From: Sphingobacterium deserti
GTDB lineage: Bacteria; Bacteroidota; Bacteroidia; Sphingobacteriales; Sphingobacteriaceae
Assembly: GCF_000757725.1 (NCBI RefSeq)
Contig: NZ_JJMU01000008.1
Location: 1-64,000, forward strand
Reading direction: 5' to 3'
DNA: 64,000 nucleotides
A model generated the notes under the pieces. It made no database searches and was not told where the DNA came from. It worked only from the letters and a program-made list of their open reading frames with translations. Position numbers and translations under genes: made by a program. The number at the start of each line of letters is the position of its first letter. Within the stretch, counting starts at the first letter, position 1. Below, piece by piece: positions 7,634 through 17,484 of this stretch.

Positions 7634-9316
7634 TTATTTTACAAGCTTTTTATATTTTATTCGTTTTGGAGCGACATCGCCTAAACGTTTCTTTCTGTTT
7701 TCTTCGTACTCGGTGTAATTCCCTTCGAAGAAGTAAACCTGTGAATCGCCTTCAAAAGCCAGAATGTGTGTACAGATCCTATCAAGAAACCAACGGTCGT
7801 GGGAGATGACTACGGCACAACCGCCAAAGTTATCCATTCCCTCTTCCAATGCGCGTAGCGTATTCACATCGATATCATTCGTAGGCTCATCCAGCAACAG
7901 TACATTTGATGACTTCTTAAGGGTAATTGCTAAATGCACGCGGTTTCGCTCGCCTCCCGATAGTACGCCTACTTTTTTCTGCTGGTCTGCACCATTGAAG
8001 TTAAATTTCGAAACATAGGCTCTGGAATTTATTGGCCGATTCCCCAATAGAATATTGTCGTTACCATCTGTAATGTTTTCCCAAACTGACTTTTCAGGAT
8101 CCAGATCATCATGATTTTGATCCACATACCCTAGGGCAACGGTTTCGCCCACGCGGAACGTTCCAGCGTCTGGCTCTTCTTGTCCAGTAATCAACCGGAA
8201 TAAGGTTGTTTTTCCAGCTCCATTGGGGCCAATAATACCCACTATACCGGCTGGTGGTAAGGAGAAACTCAGATTTTCGAAAAGGATTCTATCGCCGTAT
8301 GCTTTCGAAATGTTGTTTGCCTCAATAACCACATTTCCAAGACGTGGCCCGGGCGGAATGAAAAGTTCTAACTTATCTTCGCGTTCTTTCGTTTCCTCAG
8401 AAGCTAGTTTTTCGTAGTTGTGGAGGCGGGCTTTAGACTTGGCATGTCTAGCTTTGGGAGCCATACGCACCCATTCTAATTCCCGTTCCAAAGTCTTCTG
8501 TCGCTTCGTTTCCTGCTTCTCTTCTTGCGCCAAACGCTTCGCTTTCTGGTCTAACCAAGAAGAATAATTCCCCTTCCAAGGGATACCTTCACCTCGATCC
8601 AGTTCTAGAATCCAACCGGCAACGTTATCCAGGAAGTAACGATCGTGGGTAACCGCGATAACGGTACCTTTATATTGTTGTAGATGCTGCTCTAACCAGT
8701 CAATAGATTCCGCATCCAAGTGGTTGGTGGGTTCATCGAGCAATAAAACATCCGGTTCCTGAAGGAGTAAGCGACAAAGTGCCACCCTTCTGCGCTCCCC
8801 TCCTGACAAATTGGCAATCACCGCATCCGGCTCAGGACAACGTAGCGCATCCATTGCACGCTCTAGTTTGCTATCAAGCTCCCAGGCATTTGTGGCATCT
8901 ATTTTATCCTGTAACTCGCCTTGTCTGGCAAGCAATTTATCCATTTCATCCGCGTTTTCGTAGACTTCTGGAAGACCAAATTTCTCATTGATCTCCTCAT
9001 ACTCCTTCAAAATAGCCGTTGTTTCCGCAACGCCCTCTTCTACAACTTCACGCACTGTTTTTTCCAGATCAAGCTGTGGCTCCTGAGCCAAATAGCCTAC
9101 TGAATAGCCTGGAGAGAAGACCACTTCCCCTTGATAAGATTTATCGAGGCCAGCGATGATTTTAAGCACGGAAGACTTTCCAGAGCCATTTAAACCAATG
9201 ACCCCTATTTTAGCTCCATAGAAAAAGGACAGGTATATATTTTTGAGAACTTGTTTTTGAGGTGGGTAAATCTTGTTTACGCCAGCCATTGAAAAAATGA
9301 TCTTTTCGTCAGACAT
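7634..9316 (-). CDS. ettA: Energy-dependent translational throttle protein EttA (ABC-F ATPase)
   Basis: Ribosome-associated ABC-F protein that gates the first elongation step according to ATP/ADP. Two ABC cassettes are visible. The first has Walker A GLNGSGKS (41-48), signature LSGGERRRVALCR and LLLDEPTNHLDAES. The second has GPNGAGKT, LSGGERNRVH and LLLDEPTNDID. Between them is the charged linker with the EttA-type arm. About 560 residues, as expected. I place the start at the ATG at 9316: an exact -7 promoter element sits at 9346-9353, so the longer frame from 9358 would begin inside the promoter. It leads an operon with the FixL-like kinase and REC-CRP regulator. Confidence 0.95.
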   Translation of the reverse strand: MSDEKIIFSMAGVNKIYPPQKQVLKNIYLSFFYGAKIGVIGLNGSGKSSVLKIIAGLDKSYQGEVVFSPGYSVGYLAQEPQLDLEKTVREVVEEGVAETTAILKEYEEINEKFGLPEVYENADEMDKLLARQGELQDKIDATNAWELDSKLERAMDALRCPEPDAVIANLSGGERRRVALCRLLLQEPDVLLLDEPTNHLDAESIDWLEQHLQQYKGTVIAVTHDRYFLDNVAGWILELDRGEGIPWKGNYSSWLDQKAKRLAQEEKQETKRQKTLERELEWVRMAPKARHAKSKARLHNYEKLASEETKEREDKLELFIPPGPRLGNVVIEANNISKAYGDRILFENLSFSLPPAGIVGIIGPNGAGKTTLFRLITGQEEPDAGTFRVGETVALGYVDQNHDDLDPEKSVWENITDGNDNILLGNRPINSRAYVSKFNFNGADQQKKVGVLSGGERNRVHLAITLKKSSNVLLLDEPTNDIDVNTLRALEEGMDNFGGCAVVISHDRWFLDRICTHILAFEGDSQVYFFEGNYTEYEENRKKRLGDVAPKRIKYKKLVK

Positions 9317-9345
9317 AGGTAATTGTAAAATGCAACTTATTTGTA

Positions 9346-9353
9346 CAAATATA
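9346..9353 (-). promoter_or_regulatory. -7 promoter element of ettA-kinase-regulator operon
   Basis: TATATTTG on the minus strand, an exact match to TAnnTTTG, 29 bases before the ettA ATG at 9316. No clear -33 TTG is seen. It fixes the ettA start because the upstream in-frame ATG at 9358 lies above it. Confidence 0.6.
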
Positions 9354-9502
9354 GTCATTTTTATTTCGGAAAGACTGCCATTTTGATAGTTCGCCGCCTG
9401 TGGCGTAATTGTTGATAAAATCTATAGACAACGGCATAGGTTTTATAATTTATTTTTTACATTTATATCATCCTATCATTTAACAAAGGAAAGGTTTAAT
9501 AC

Positions 9503-12073
9503 ATGGAAGCAAAATTTTCACCACGCGTAAAGGATGTCATCTCCTACAGCCGAGAAGAAGCGCTAAGGCTTCGCCACGACTACATCGGCACAGAGCATCT
9601 TTTGCTCGGGTTGATTCGGGAGGGCGATGGAGTTGCTATAAAAATTTTAAAAAATATTGGAGTTGATACGGCAGTTATAAGGCAGTCTATCGAGGATGCT
9701 GTGAAAGGTTCGTCGATGTCTAGAGCACCAATCGGAAATATGCCGCTCACAAAGCAGGCGGAGAAGGTTCTTAAAATAACCTATTTGGAAGCTAAGATCT
9801 TTAAAAGCGACATTATCGGAACGGAGCACTTGTTACTAGCTATTTTGCGAGATGAGGAAAACATTGCCTCGCAGGTACTGCAGCAATACAGCATTACTTA
9901 CGATTTATTCAAGAGCGAAGTAGAGCAAAACAAAACGACGATTACGGATGAAGCATCGAGCTCGCCTACAGGCGATGACGACTTCGCTGAGGACGACCAA
10001 CAATTTACGGCGCCAAAGAAAGTATCAGACATTAAATCCAAGACACCTGTTTTAGATAACTTTGGCCGCGATTTGACCAAAGCTGCTGAAGAAGGCAAAC
10101 TAGATCCAATTGTGGGGCGTCAAAAAGAAATCGAGCGCGTATCGCAAATTTTATCACGTCGCAAGAAGAACAACCCAATTTTAATTGGTGAGCCCGGTGT
10201 GGGTAAGTCGGCCATTGCCGAAGGTCTTGCTTTACGCATTGTGCAACGCAAAGTGTCGCGCGTGCTTTTCAACAAACGCGTCGTGACGCTTGACCTAGCC
10301 TCGCTGGTAGCTGGAACGAAATACAGAGGACAGTTTGAAGAGCGGATGAAGGCCGTTATGAATGAATTGGAAAAATCGCCGGATGTCATCCTATTTATCG
10401 ATGAAATTCATACCATCGTTGGCGCCGGCGGAGCATCTGGCTCGCTGGATGCCTCCAATATGTTCAAGCCAGCTTTAGCCCGCGGCGAGATACAGTGTAT
10501 AGGTGCTACAACACTAGACGAATACCGCCAGTATATCGAAAAAGATGGCGCCTTAGACCGTCGTTTTCAAAAAGTGGTCGTTGAGCCTGCTTCGCACGAT
10601 GAAACTATCGAGATCTTGAACAGAATCAAGGACAAATATGAAGAGCACCATAATGTGACGTATACTCCTGATGCTATTGAGGCTTGTGTTTCGTTAACAA
10701 CACGTTATGTGACTGATCGTTTTCTACCAGACAAGGCAATAGATGCTTTGGACGAAGCGGGTTCTCGTGTGCACCTTAACAATATCCATGTTCCACAGTC
10801 AATCATCGATATTGAAGAGAAAATTGAGGAAGTAAAAGTAGAGAAAAACAAGGTTGTCCGTAGCCAGAAATATGAAGAGGCCGCTAAGTTACGCGATACG
10901 GAGAAGAAGCTTTTAGATCAATTAGAGAAAGAGAAAGCAGCTTGGGAAGCAGAAACGAAATCAAAAAGATATACCGTTTCCGAAGACAATGTTGCTGAAG
11001 TAGTAGCCATGATGACAGGTATTCCTGTGCAACGCGTTAGCCAATCTGACAGCCAAAAGCTGTTGAATATGGGCGAAGCCGTGAAGGGAAGAATCATTGG
11101 TCAGGATGACGCTGTTCAGAAATTGGTGAAAGCTATCCAACGCACACGTGCGGGTTTAAAAGATCCTAAAAAACCAATTGGTTCCTTTGTATTCTTAGGA
11201 CCGACGGGCGTAGGTAAAACGGAGTTGGCGAAAGAGCTTGCCCGGTTTATGTTTGATTCTGAAGACGCGCTGATTCAGATTGACATGAGTGAGTATATGG
11301 AGAAATTTGCTGTTTCCCGTTTAGTGGGAGCGCCTCCAGGCTACGTCGGTTATGAAGAAGGTGGACAGTTGACTGAAAAGGTACGTCGTAAACCGTATGC
11401 TGTCGTGTTATTGGATGAGATTGAAAAAGCCCATCCAGATGTATTCAACTTGTTGCTACAAGTATTGGATGAAGGTCAGCTAACAGACAGCTTAGGCCGT
11501 AAGGTCGATTTCCGAAATACGATCATCATCATGACGTCTAACATCGGTGCTCGTCAATTGAAGGAATTTGGTCAAGGTGTAGGTTTCACGACCGCAGCTA
11601 AGACTAATCAGGCAGATTCGCATTCGCGTGGCGTTATCGAGACAGCCTTGAAGAGAGCTTTCGCACCTGAGTTCCTGAACCGTATTGACGATGTTATTGT
11701 ATTCAACTCTTTAAGCAAAGAGAATATCTTCAAAATTATTGATATCGAGCTTAAGTCGTTGTTCAATCGTATCGAGGGATTGGGTTACCATATTACCTTA
11801 ACAGATAAAGCGAAAAACTTTATTGCAGAAAAGGGCTACGATAGCAACTTTGGTGCTCGTCCGTTAAAACGTGCAATACAGAAATATTTGGAAGATCCTA
11901 TTGCTGAAGAGATATTGAAAGGGGAAGTGAAAAACGGCTCCCAGTTAAATATCGACTATAGTGAGGAGAGTCAAGAAATCGTTGTCAATGCGATTAATCC
12001 AGACGCTTCGGATAATTCCATCGCTTCTGATGTGACGCAACCAGACGATAAGAATGATACAGAAAAGGAGTAA
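9503..12073 (+). CDS. clpC: Clp protease ATP-binding subunit ClpC
   Basis: Hsp100 unfoldase that feeds substrates to ClpP. The double Clp-N repeat lies at residues 1-145. The first AAA+ module has Walker A GEPGVGKS (about 230) and Walker B LFIDEIH. A UVR-like coiled-coil middle region ([19 protein letters not shown]) is the ClpC hallmark. The second AAA+ module has GPTGVGKT (about 566). A C-terminal D2-small domain precedes an acidic tail. 856 residues, normal for Bacteroidota ClpC. The start is preceded by AAAGGAAAGG. A candidate promoter (TTG 9412-9414, TAGGTTTT 9437-9444) lies upstream. The gene is monocistronic, with its own terminator. Its partner clpP lies 17 kb away in this window. Confidence 0.96.
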   Translation: MEAKFSPRVKDVISYSREEALRLRHDYIGTEHLLLGLIREGDGVAIKILKNIGVDTAVIRQSIEDAVKGSSMSRAPIGNMPLTKQAEKVLKITYLEAKIFKSDIIGTEHLLLAILRDEENIASQVLQQYSITYDLFKSEVEQNKTTITDEASSSPTGDDDFAEDDQQFTAPKKVSDIKSKTPVLDNFGRDLTKAAEEGKLDPIVGRQKEIERVSQILSRRKKNNPILIGEPGVGKSAIAEGLALRIVQRKVSRVLFNKRVVTLDLASLVAGTKYRGQFEERMKAVMNELEKSPDVILFIDEIHTIVGAGGASGSLDASNMFKPALARGEIQCIGATTLDEYRQYIEKDGALDRRFQKVVVEPASHDETIEILNRIKDKYEEHHNVTYTPDAIEACVSLTTRYVTDRFLPDKAIDALDEAGSRVHLNNIHVPQSIIDIEEKIEEVKVEKNKVVRSQKYEEAAKLRDTEKKLLDQLEKEKAAWEAETKSKRYTVSEDNVAEVVAMMTGIPVQRVSQSDSQKLLNMGEAVKGRIIGQDDAVQKLVKAIQRTRAGLKDPKKPIGSFVFLGPTGVGKTELAKELARFMFDSEDALIQIDMSEYMEKFAVSRLVGAPPGYVGYEEGGQLTEKVRRKPYAVVLLDEIEKAHPDVFNLLLQVLDEGQLTDSLGRKVDFRNTIIIMTSNIGARQLKEFGQGVGFTTAAKTNQADSHSRGVIETALKRAFAPEFLNRIDDVIVFNSLSKENIFKIIDIELKSLFNRIEGLGYHITLTDKAKNFIAEKGYDSNFGARPLKRAIQKYLEDPIAEEILKGEVKNGSQLNIDYSEESQEIVVNAINPDASDNSIASDVTQPDDKNDTEKE

Positions 12074-12093
12074 ATCTTTTTCGAAATAGATTG

Positions 12094-12124
12094 AAAGGCC
12101 TCATTTTTACAATGGGGCTTTTTT
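12094..12124 (+). terminator. Terminator of clpC
   Basis: Stem of GCCTCATT with AATGGGGC (one G-T pair) and a short T-rich loop, followed by six T. Begins 20 bases after the clpC stop. Confidence 0.85.
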
Positions 12125-12221
12125 ATGGCTTATTTTTTGATATAATTTTAAACCATTAACACATTTTAACGTCTTTATAAAATATAGAGAACATTATTTT
12201 AAAAAACTTATACACTATACC

Positions 12222-12629
12222 ATGAAGAAAATTCTATTGGCCTTTCTATTAGGAACGGCAACCTTAGCAGTAGGTACAAGCTGTACAAAGGAGTATTACG
12301 ACACTGTTTTACCTAGTTTTACACTGGTGTATGAACGAACTGCTGACCAGTGGGAAGGGACTGACAATCAAGCAGTCTTAAGATTATTAGTCCCTGAACT
12401 TACGCTCGAGCGCTTAAGACAAGACGTGGTCACGGTTGCCTATAGCGACGATAATGAAGTAACATATAAATCTATTGGTACACAATCTGGTAAATCTTAC
12501 AGCTTTCAATATGGCGTAGGATATGTAGATATCAAGGCTGAGGATCCTATTTTAGGTGATTTTTTCGTGGAAGTACCTCCAAGAATATTCGTCAAAGTTA
12601 CGATAACATCGGCTGACTTCGTAGATTAA
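12222..12629 (+). CDS. Small putative lipoprotein, unknown function (135 aa)
   Basis: N-terminal signal MKKILLAFLLGTATLAVGTSC, with Cys21 in a loose lipobox, so export and probable lipidation. The mature part of about 115 residues is polar, rich in predicted beta strand (alternating hydrophobic residues such as RIFVKVTIT), and has no other cysteine. I recognise no family. It stands alone: the clpC terminator precedes it and 1.1 kb without genes follows. The size and position suggest an accessory surface lipoprotein. Codon use looks similar to its neighbours. Confidence 0.75.
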   Translation: MKKILLAFLLGTATLAVGTSCTKEYYDTVLPSFTLVYERTADQWEGTDNQAVLRLLVPELTLERLRQDVVTVAYSDDNEVTYKSIGTQSGKSYSFQYGVGYVDIKAEDPILGDFFVEVPPRIFVKVTITSADFVD

Positions 12630-13759
12630 CGAGTAGCCACAGGCTCGATGCATTCCATCAAAGATATCGTCCTTAAGCACTAAAATGAAGAATAAATCCC
12701 GAGTATGGTACTGCACAGGTGCTCGGGATTTACCCCTTCTGATAATACCTTCTATAACATGTAGCATGATCCGATGCATTAACTGAAGGCTCATCCAATC
12801 CACTCACTACCTTTGAAGCTCTAGCAAAGACTTCTATAATTAGTCTGCTTGATATTTAAGATAGCTCTTACAAAAGTTACTTTGGTGATTTCACGGACAT
12901 AATTCGCTTATGCTAATCATTTTTTTTCATTTTAGTTGCGCGGCTTGTTCACAGCATAGCTACGCCCAAGCGTTTAATAATTTTCACTTCATACGAAGCC
13001 TTATTTGCTAAATTTCCTAGTACGAATGCATGCAACAGCCAAGTTTGCTTTAGTTAATATAACGTGCAATTCACTTTTCCATCGGATATGTAGCTATCAC
13101 AAGTCAAACATTTAACTACTTTAAAAAAACGCCAGTTTCAAATTTTTGATACGTTATTTTGGATGATATCTACAAATACCAGAACAATCCACTTAAAAAA
13201 ACAGAGATCACACTGAATCTTTGGGGATCGACAATTTTAATCGAACAACCATATTACTCAATAATGTAAGAACTAAGCCTCTGCGACGGCATAAAACATT
13301 CTTTAAACTTCGTTAACTGTTGTTAAATGATTTCGATTTAAGCACCTCCATTTTTGAATAAACCGTACAGCTTCAGTAATCTTCCAACTTATCGCTCGCG
13401 CGCTAAGTAAATAGCGTAGGTAATTGCATGGAAACATACAGTCACTGTGCTATAAACCTACGCCAGAGCTACCAAACGCTCTACCTTCTTAGTACCTTTC
13501 CTGTACACTCTTAGTACCTTTCCCGTATAGCATGCTCAATTCTTTTGCTAAGCTATAATTTCAATATTCTTTACTTAGTCGTATATAAAATATCCGCAAA
13601 AAGCTTAAAATACTGAACATATCAACAGTAAAATATGATAATAAATAATTTTTTAACAAATAAACTAACAGAAAAACAACATTAATCTAAATATAATTTA
13701 CATCAAAGAAAACAATCATGCAATCTTTGTGTTTTATCAATATATCAAAACATTAAATT
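12630..13759. other. 1.1-kb AT-rich gene-free stretch
   Basis: No frame on either strand looks coding and no tRNA or known RNA core is seen. It contains a perfect 10-base inverted repeat AAATCCCGAG/CTCGGGATTT (12694-12731, 18-base loop) without a T tract. It also has an imperfect tandem pair, CTTAGTACCTTTCCTGTA (13488-13505) and the same with one change (13510-13527), 22 bases apart. Short frames here end quickly. A remnant of a lost gene or an unrecognised regulatory RNA cannot be excluded. Confidence 0.6.
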
Positions 13760-15376
13760 ATGAAAAAAAACATCTTACGCATGCTCATCGCATGTATTAC
13801 GCTGGCGCTAGCAAGTTGCCAAAAAGATCGAATCGGTACGGAGAATGAAAGTGACTTATCCATGCAAATTAGTGATTTGGAACGGGTTAAATTGTACAAC
13901 GAATTTGCCATCGTGCTTTCGAAAGCAGTTGTTGACAACCCTGAACTTCGCAAGTTCATTAAAGAAGAAGCATTAAGAAAAGTAGATAACGACCATGATG
14001 TATTCTACAATTTTATAAAAGATAGACAAGTACAAAACAATGAGACCTTTAAAGATGTATTACGGGCTTATGAAAGCTATCCTAATCAATTGGATATTAT
14101 TGAAAAAGGCCTTCCGCTGTTAACTATTTTCGTTCCCACCATTACCATGAGCAAATTCAGCCCTGATACCTGGGATAGCGCAAATGAGGTTCCTATGGTT
14201 GCGACAAACATTATGAAAAGTGACGGTAACATTCCAGTCTACGATAATGGGGAAGAATTGCTGACGTTAAGCAGTAATGAAGTTCCCGGTTTCCCCGTTT
14301 TGGTAGTTAAGCCTAATGAGCGCATTAAAGTTAAAGACGGGCAGAATTTAAGAAGTAGCACAAACGCAGCTAATGGAAGCCCTTCCTTCGAATTTGTATC
14401 ATCCGCATTCGACGGACAAGTTAAACAGCAAGTCCGTAGAGGAACGACCGCAAGTGAACCGAGTTACCGTACGAGTAGCGGCATAAATATCGATCCATCC
14501 ATAGTGCGCGCCTTTAACCTTTTTGGCGTGAGTAATGAGAAATGGCAACGGGATCATATCTACTATAATTTAACCGAAGAAAACCCAACGGGACGTTTAA
14601 ACTTAAATATGGTTGAAACCATTGTTTCTTTTACAATATCAAGAGCCGCCCTTTCAAAGATAAGTGATCAAACTGGAGATCCCGTTTTAACTCCTAATTC
14701 CTCCCAAATTATTGATATACCTTTTGGAGCTGCCGGAGCTCAATTAAACGAGATTATTCAAAAAAATGCATGGACAGATGGACAATTTGAATTTAGGTTT
14801 GACATCTTGATAAATAACAAAAAGGGTGTTGGGAATGCACACCACATTTATTACCCTATATCACCTACTAAGCTATTCCACATTCCATATAGCACTACAA
14901 ATAGAAGAGTAGAAAGCGGACGTGAAAAGCTAACAATTGTTTATGTACTCGAACCTAGCCCTAGGGGCGGGAGCAGCGTCACGGGTAGTAACGAAATAAT
15001 AGTTAATCTTCCGATCATAAATTGGGATATACAGAGTAACGCTCCACTATGGAAAATTTCATTATATGAAGTGGATTCGCAAGAAGTTATTGAAACAAAA
15101 GAAAGCGTCACTAATGAGTTTGCGGCAAACTTTTCAGTAAATGCAGGAGTAGACAGCGGCTTAAAACTTGGTTTCAACTTTGGAAGTTCAAGCAAAGAAA
15201 CCTTCACGAAGGAAATAACTATTAGGAGAACTGCGGGAGATGATGACCTCGGTTCGGTATTCGTAGATTTTGGACATCCGGTAATATCAGGAACGGAAAG
15301 TAGAGGTAGACTGGCTTTGCATGAATATAAAAACGAATATTTCAGTTTGAAAGTAATTCCGACAAGGGCTTATTAG
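13760..15376 (+). CDS. Large putative lipoprotein, unknown function (538 aa)
   Basis: Signal peptide with a good lipobox (LALASC, Cys20). The mature protein starts with a charged helical region (about 30-120: DLERVKLYNEF, FIKEEALRKV) and continues as a beta-rich body. Residues about 440-500 are an unusual run of alternating polar and small residues around FSVNAGVDSGLKLGFNFGSS. That pattern is reminiscent of amphipathic beta-hairpins in pore-forming or adhesin proteins, but it is not diagnostic. I recognise no family. It is a single gene flanked by long non-coding DNA on its left and a dispersed repeat on its right, which suggests an accessory locus. Frame and start (ATG 13760) are clear. Confidence 0.8.
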   Translation: MKKNILRMLIACITLALASCQKDRIGTENESDLSMQISDLERVKLYNEFAIVLSKAVVDNPELRKFIKEEALRKVDNDHDVFYNFIKDRQVQNNETFKDVLRAYESYPNQLDIIEKGLPLLTIFVPTITMSKFSPDTWDSANEVPMVATNIMKSDGNIPVYDNGEELLTLSSNEVPGFPVLVVKPNERIKVKDGQNLRSSTNAANGSPSFEFVSSAFDGQVKQQVRRGTTASEPSYRTSSGINIDPSIVRAFNLFGVSNEKWQRDHIYYNLTEENPTGRLNLNMVETIVSFTISRAALSKISDQTGDPVLTPNSSQIIDIPFGAAGAQLNEIIQKNAWTDGQFEFRFDILINNKKGVGNAHHIYYPISPTKLFHIPYSTTNRRVESGREKLTIVYVLEPSPRGGSSVTGSNEIIVNLPIINWDIQSNAPLWKISLYEVDSQEVIETKESVTNEFAANFSVNAGVDSGLKLGFNFGSSSKETFTKEITIRRTAGDDDLGSVFVDFGHPVISGTESRGRLALHEYKNEYFSLKVIPTRAY

Positions 15377-15479
15377 ATAATAGTATATTGACATTAAAAC
15401 AGAACGTTCAGCAACTGAGACACAAAGGCTGTTATAAAAAAAGGTATGATAACGGAGCAATCTACAATTTCAAAAAAGC

Positions 15480-15512
15480 AGATTGCTTCGTCATACTTTC
15501 TCGCAATGACGC
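15480..15512 (-). repeat. Dispersed GCGTCATTGCGAG...GAAGCAATCT element
   Basis: Read on the minus strand, this is a copy of a short interspersed repeat that begins GCGTCATTGCGAG and ends GACGAAGCAATCT, a sequence type I know from intergenic regions of many bacteria. A second AGCAATCT upstream (about 15456-15463) pairs with the AGATTGCT end to form a hairpin. T residues follow on the plus strand, so it may terminate the 538-residue lipoprotein gene. It lies between that gene and convergent recN. Confidence 0.6.
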
Positions 15513-15543
15513 TTTTTTATATTTTAAACTCTGAATAGCTTCC

Positions 15544-17202
15544 TTACCCTATCAACTCCCTAGCATGTTGTAGTGCAGACTCACCGGGGTTTGCGCCACT
15601 CAGCATTTGTGCTATCTCCAAGACACGTTGCTCGGCAGTTAGGGGAATGATATTCGTTCGTGTTTTTTCGCCTTCGTCGATTTTATATACTTTGAAGTGC
15701 GTCCTGCCTTTTGACGCAATTTGCGGCAAGTGTGATATGGCCAGCACCTGCATGTTCGCAGCTAAACGTTCCATTATTTGACCTACTTTCAAAGCTACTT
15801 CGCCCGAGATTCCCGTATCGATCTCGTCGAAAATGATCGTCGGTAAGGCAGAGCTGTTAGCCACTAGGGATTTGATTGCAAGCATAACCCGCGAGAGCTC
15901 GCCACCAGAAGCAACACGGTGGATCGGCTGTAGCGCCTGCCCCTTATTCGCAGAAAAAAGGAACTGCACTTCATCACCACCACTGGACTTAAACTGGTCG
16001 ACAGGTAGCATTGCCAGCGCTATCTTTAACTGCGCATTGCCCATACCCACTTCGCTTAATACGGCTTGCACATACTCTTCCACTTGTTCGCGCACTGCAT
16101 CCCGCGATTCATGAAGGGTCCTTCCTTCACGCTCGAGGATCAAGAGGCTTTTCTCTACCTCAGCTTGTAAAGCGGATAATCGCTCTTCCCTATTGGCTAC
16201 GTCCAATATCTTCTGCTCTAACTCATTCTGCAAATGCAATAAAGCGGATACGCTCTCTACGCGGTGTTTCTTCTGGAGGTTGTACAGCACACTGAGCCGG
16301 TCATTAACTGTAACCAGCCTACTCTCGTCCATGTGCACATCCTGCCCTAGCGCATCAACTTCATCCGCGATATCCTTTACTTCAATCTGGGCACTTTGTA
16401 GGCGTTCCGTTAGCGTGCTGACTGCCGGTAAATACCGTTGGACAGCTTGCAAATGTTGCAACACTTCCTTCAAAGCTTGATTAACGGATGTTTCACTTTC
16501 TCCGAGCAGATGAGAAGCGCCCAGCAATCCACGCTTTATCTCTTCCGCGTTTTCAAGCTGGTTGATTTCCTCTTCCAACTGTTCTTGCTCGCCCTCCTGT
16601 AATTGCGCCTCCTGTAGTTCGTCAAATTGAAATTGATTGAAATCAAGCTCCGCATTTGTACTGTGAATATCTGCCTGAAGTTGCTCTAGCAAACGGGTGT
16701 TTTCCTTGTAGTCTCTTAGCGCGGTGCGATAATGAGCCAGCACCTCTTGATTTTTAGCCATGCTATCCAGCACCATCAGCTGGAAACGTTCCGTATTAAG
16801 TTGCAAGGTGGCATGTTGGGAATGTATATCAATAAGGAGCTCGCCCAAAGATTTAAGAACATTCAAGGTTACCGGAGAGTCATTGACAAAGGCGCGCGAT
16901 TTCCCATCGATAGCTATTTCCCGACGGATAATGGTTTCAGCCTCATAATCCAGGTCATTATCGTCGAAAAATGCTTGAAGATCGTATGCTGATAATTCAA
17001 AATATCCTTCGATAACACATTTTTGGTCGTCGTTAAAAAAGTGCTTCCCTTCTGCACGATTACCTAGAATCAGCCCCAGCGCGCCCATAATAATGGATTT
17101 ACCGGCCCCCGTCTCTCCTGTAATAATATTTAAACCTGCATCAAATTGGATATCGAGATTCTCAATAAGTGCATAATTCTTAATAAATAGCCTTTTTAAC
17201 AT
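15544..17202 (-). CDS. recN: DNA repair protein RecN
   Basis: SMC-like ATPase involved in double-strand break repair. Walker A GETGAGKS lies at residues 29-36 of the N-terminal ATPase half (ALIENLDIQFDAGLNIITGE). A long central coiled coil, rich in Glu, Gln and Leu, spans about 160-370. The C-terminal half carries SGGELSRVMLAIK and Walker B TIIFDEIDTGISG. 552 residues, full length. The start at 17202 puts the conserved MLKRLFIKNYAL at the N-terminus. The gene stands alone and converges with the lipoprotein gene. Confidence 0.96.
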   Translation of the reverse strand: MLKRLFIKNYALIENLDIQFDAGLNIITGETGAGKSIIMGALGLILGNRAEGKHFFNDDQKCVIEGYFELSAYDLQAFFDDNDLDYEAETIIRREIAIDGKSRAFVNDSPVTLNVLKSLGELLIDIHSQHATLQLNTERFQLMVLDSMAKNQEVLAHYRTALRDYKENTRLLEQLQADIHSTNAELDFNQFQFDELQEAQLQEGEQEQLEEEINQLENAEEIKRGLLGASHLLGESETSVNQALKEVLQHLQAVQRYLPAVSTLTERLQSAQIEVKDIADEVDALGQDVHMDESRLVTVNDRLSVLYNLQKKHRVESVSALLHLQNELEQKILDVANREERLSALQAEVEKSLLILEREGRTLHESRDAVREQVEEYVQAVLSEVGMGNAQLKIALAMLPVDQFKSSGGDEVQFLFSANKGQALQPIHRVASGGELSRVMLAIKSLVANSSALPTIIFDEIDTGISGEVALKVGQIMERLAANMQVLAISHLPQIASKGRTHFKVYKIDEGEKTRTNIIPLTAEQRVLEIAQMLSGANPGESALQHARELIG

Positions 17203-17470
17203 ATTCTATTAGTTTCTCCCCAGCTCTTTTATCAGCGTAGATCTTGAATGCTCCCTACACGCTTGTTACTAGCGTCAATATCTTCCAGCCGTCCTAATCA
17301 TTCGACATGTACCGAAGTATAAGCGATCAATCGTCTTGCTATCAGAGCGCCAACAAAGTGCAGAAATGAGCATCAGCTTTCCTCCTCACCACACTGGATT
17401 AAGCTATCAAATATACTTAATTCAATGGGGATGGGAAGCGGGGATTTTACAGTTTATCAAATAAAAATAA

Positions 17471-17478
17471 TAAGTTTG
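17471..17478 (+). promoter_or_regulatory. -7 element just before the SprT-like gene
   Basis: TAAGTTTG, exact TAnnTTTG, ends six bases before the ATG at 17485. If used, the transcript would start at or next to the start codon (leaderless). No -33 TTG at the usual distance. Confidence 0.45.
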
Positions 17479-17484
17479 CAAGCG

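Noticed and set aside
9317-9358. Upstream ATG for ettA
   Set aside because: An exact -7 promoter element (9346-9353) lies between it and the normal N-terminus.
12694-12731. Rho-independent terminator of the 135-residue lipoprotein gene
   Set aside because: Perfect stem but a long loop and no T tract on either strand.
12552-12803. 83-codon minus-strand frame
   Set aside because: Overlaps the 135-residue lipoprotein gene and resembles nothing; no promoter.
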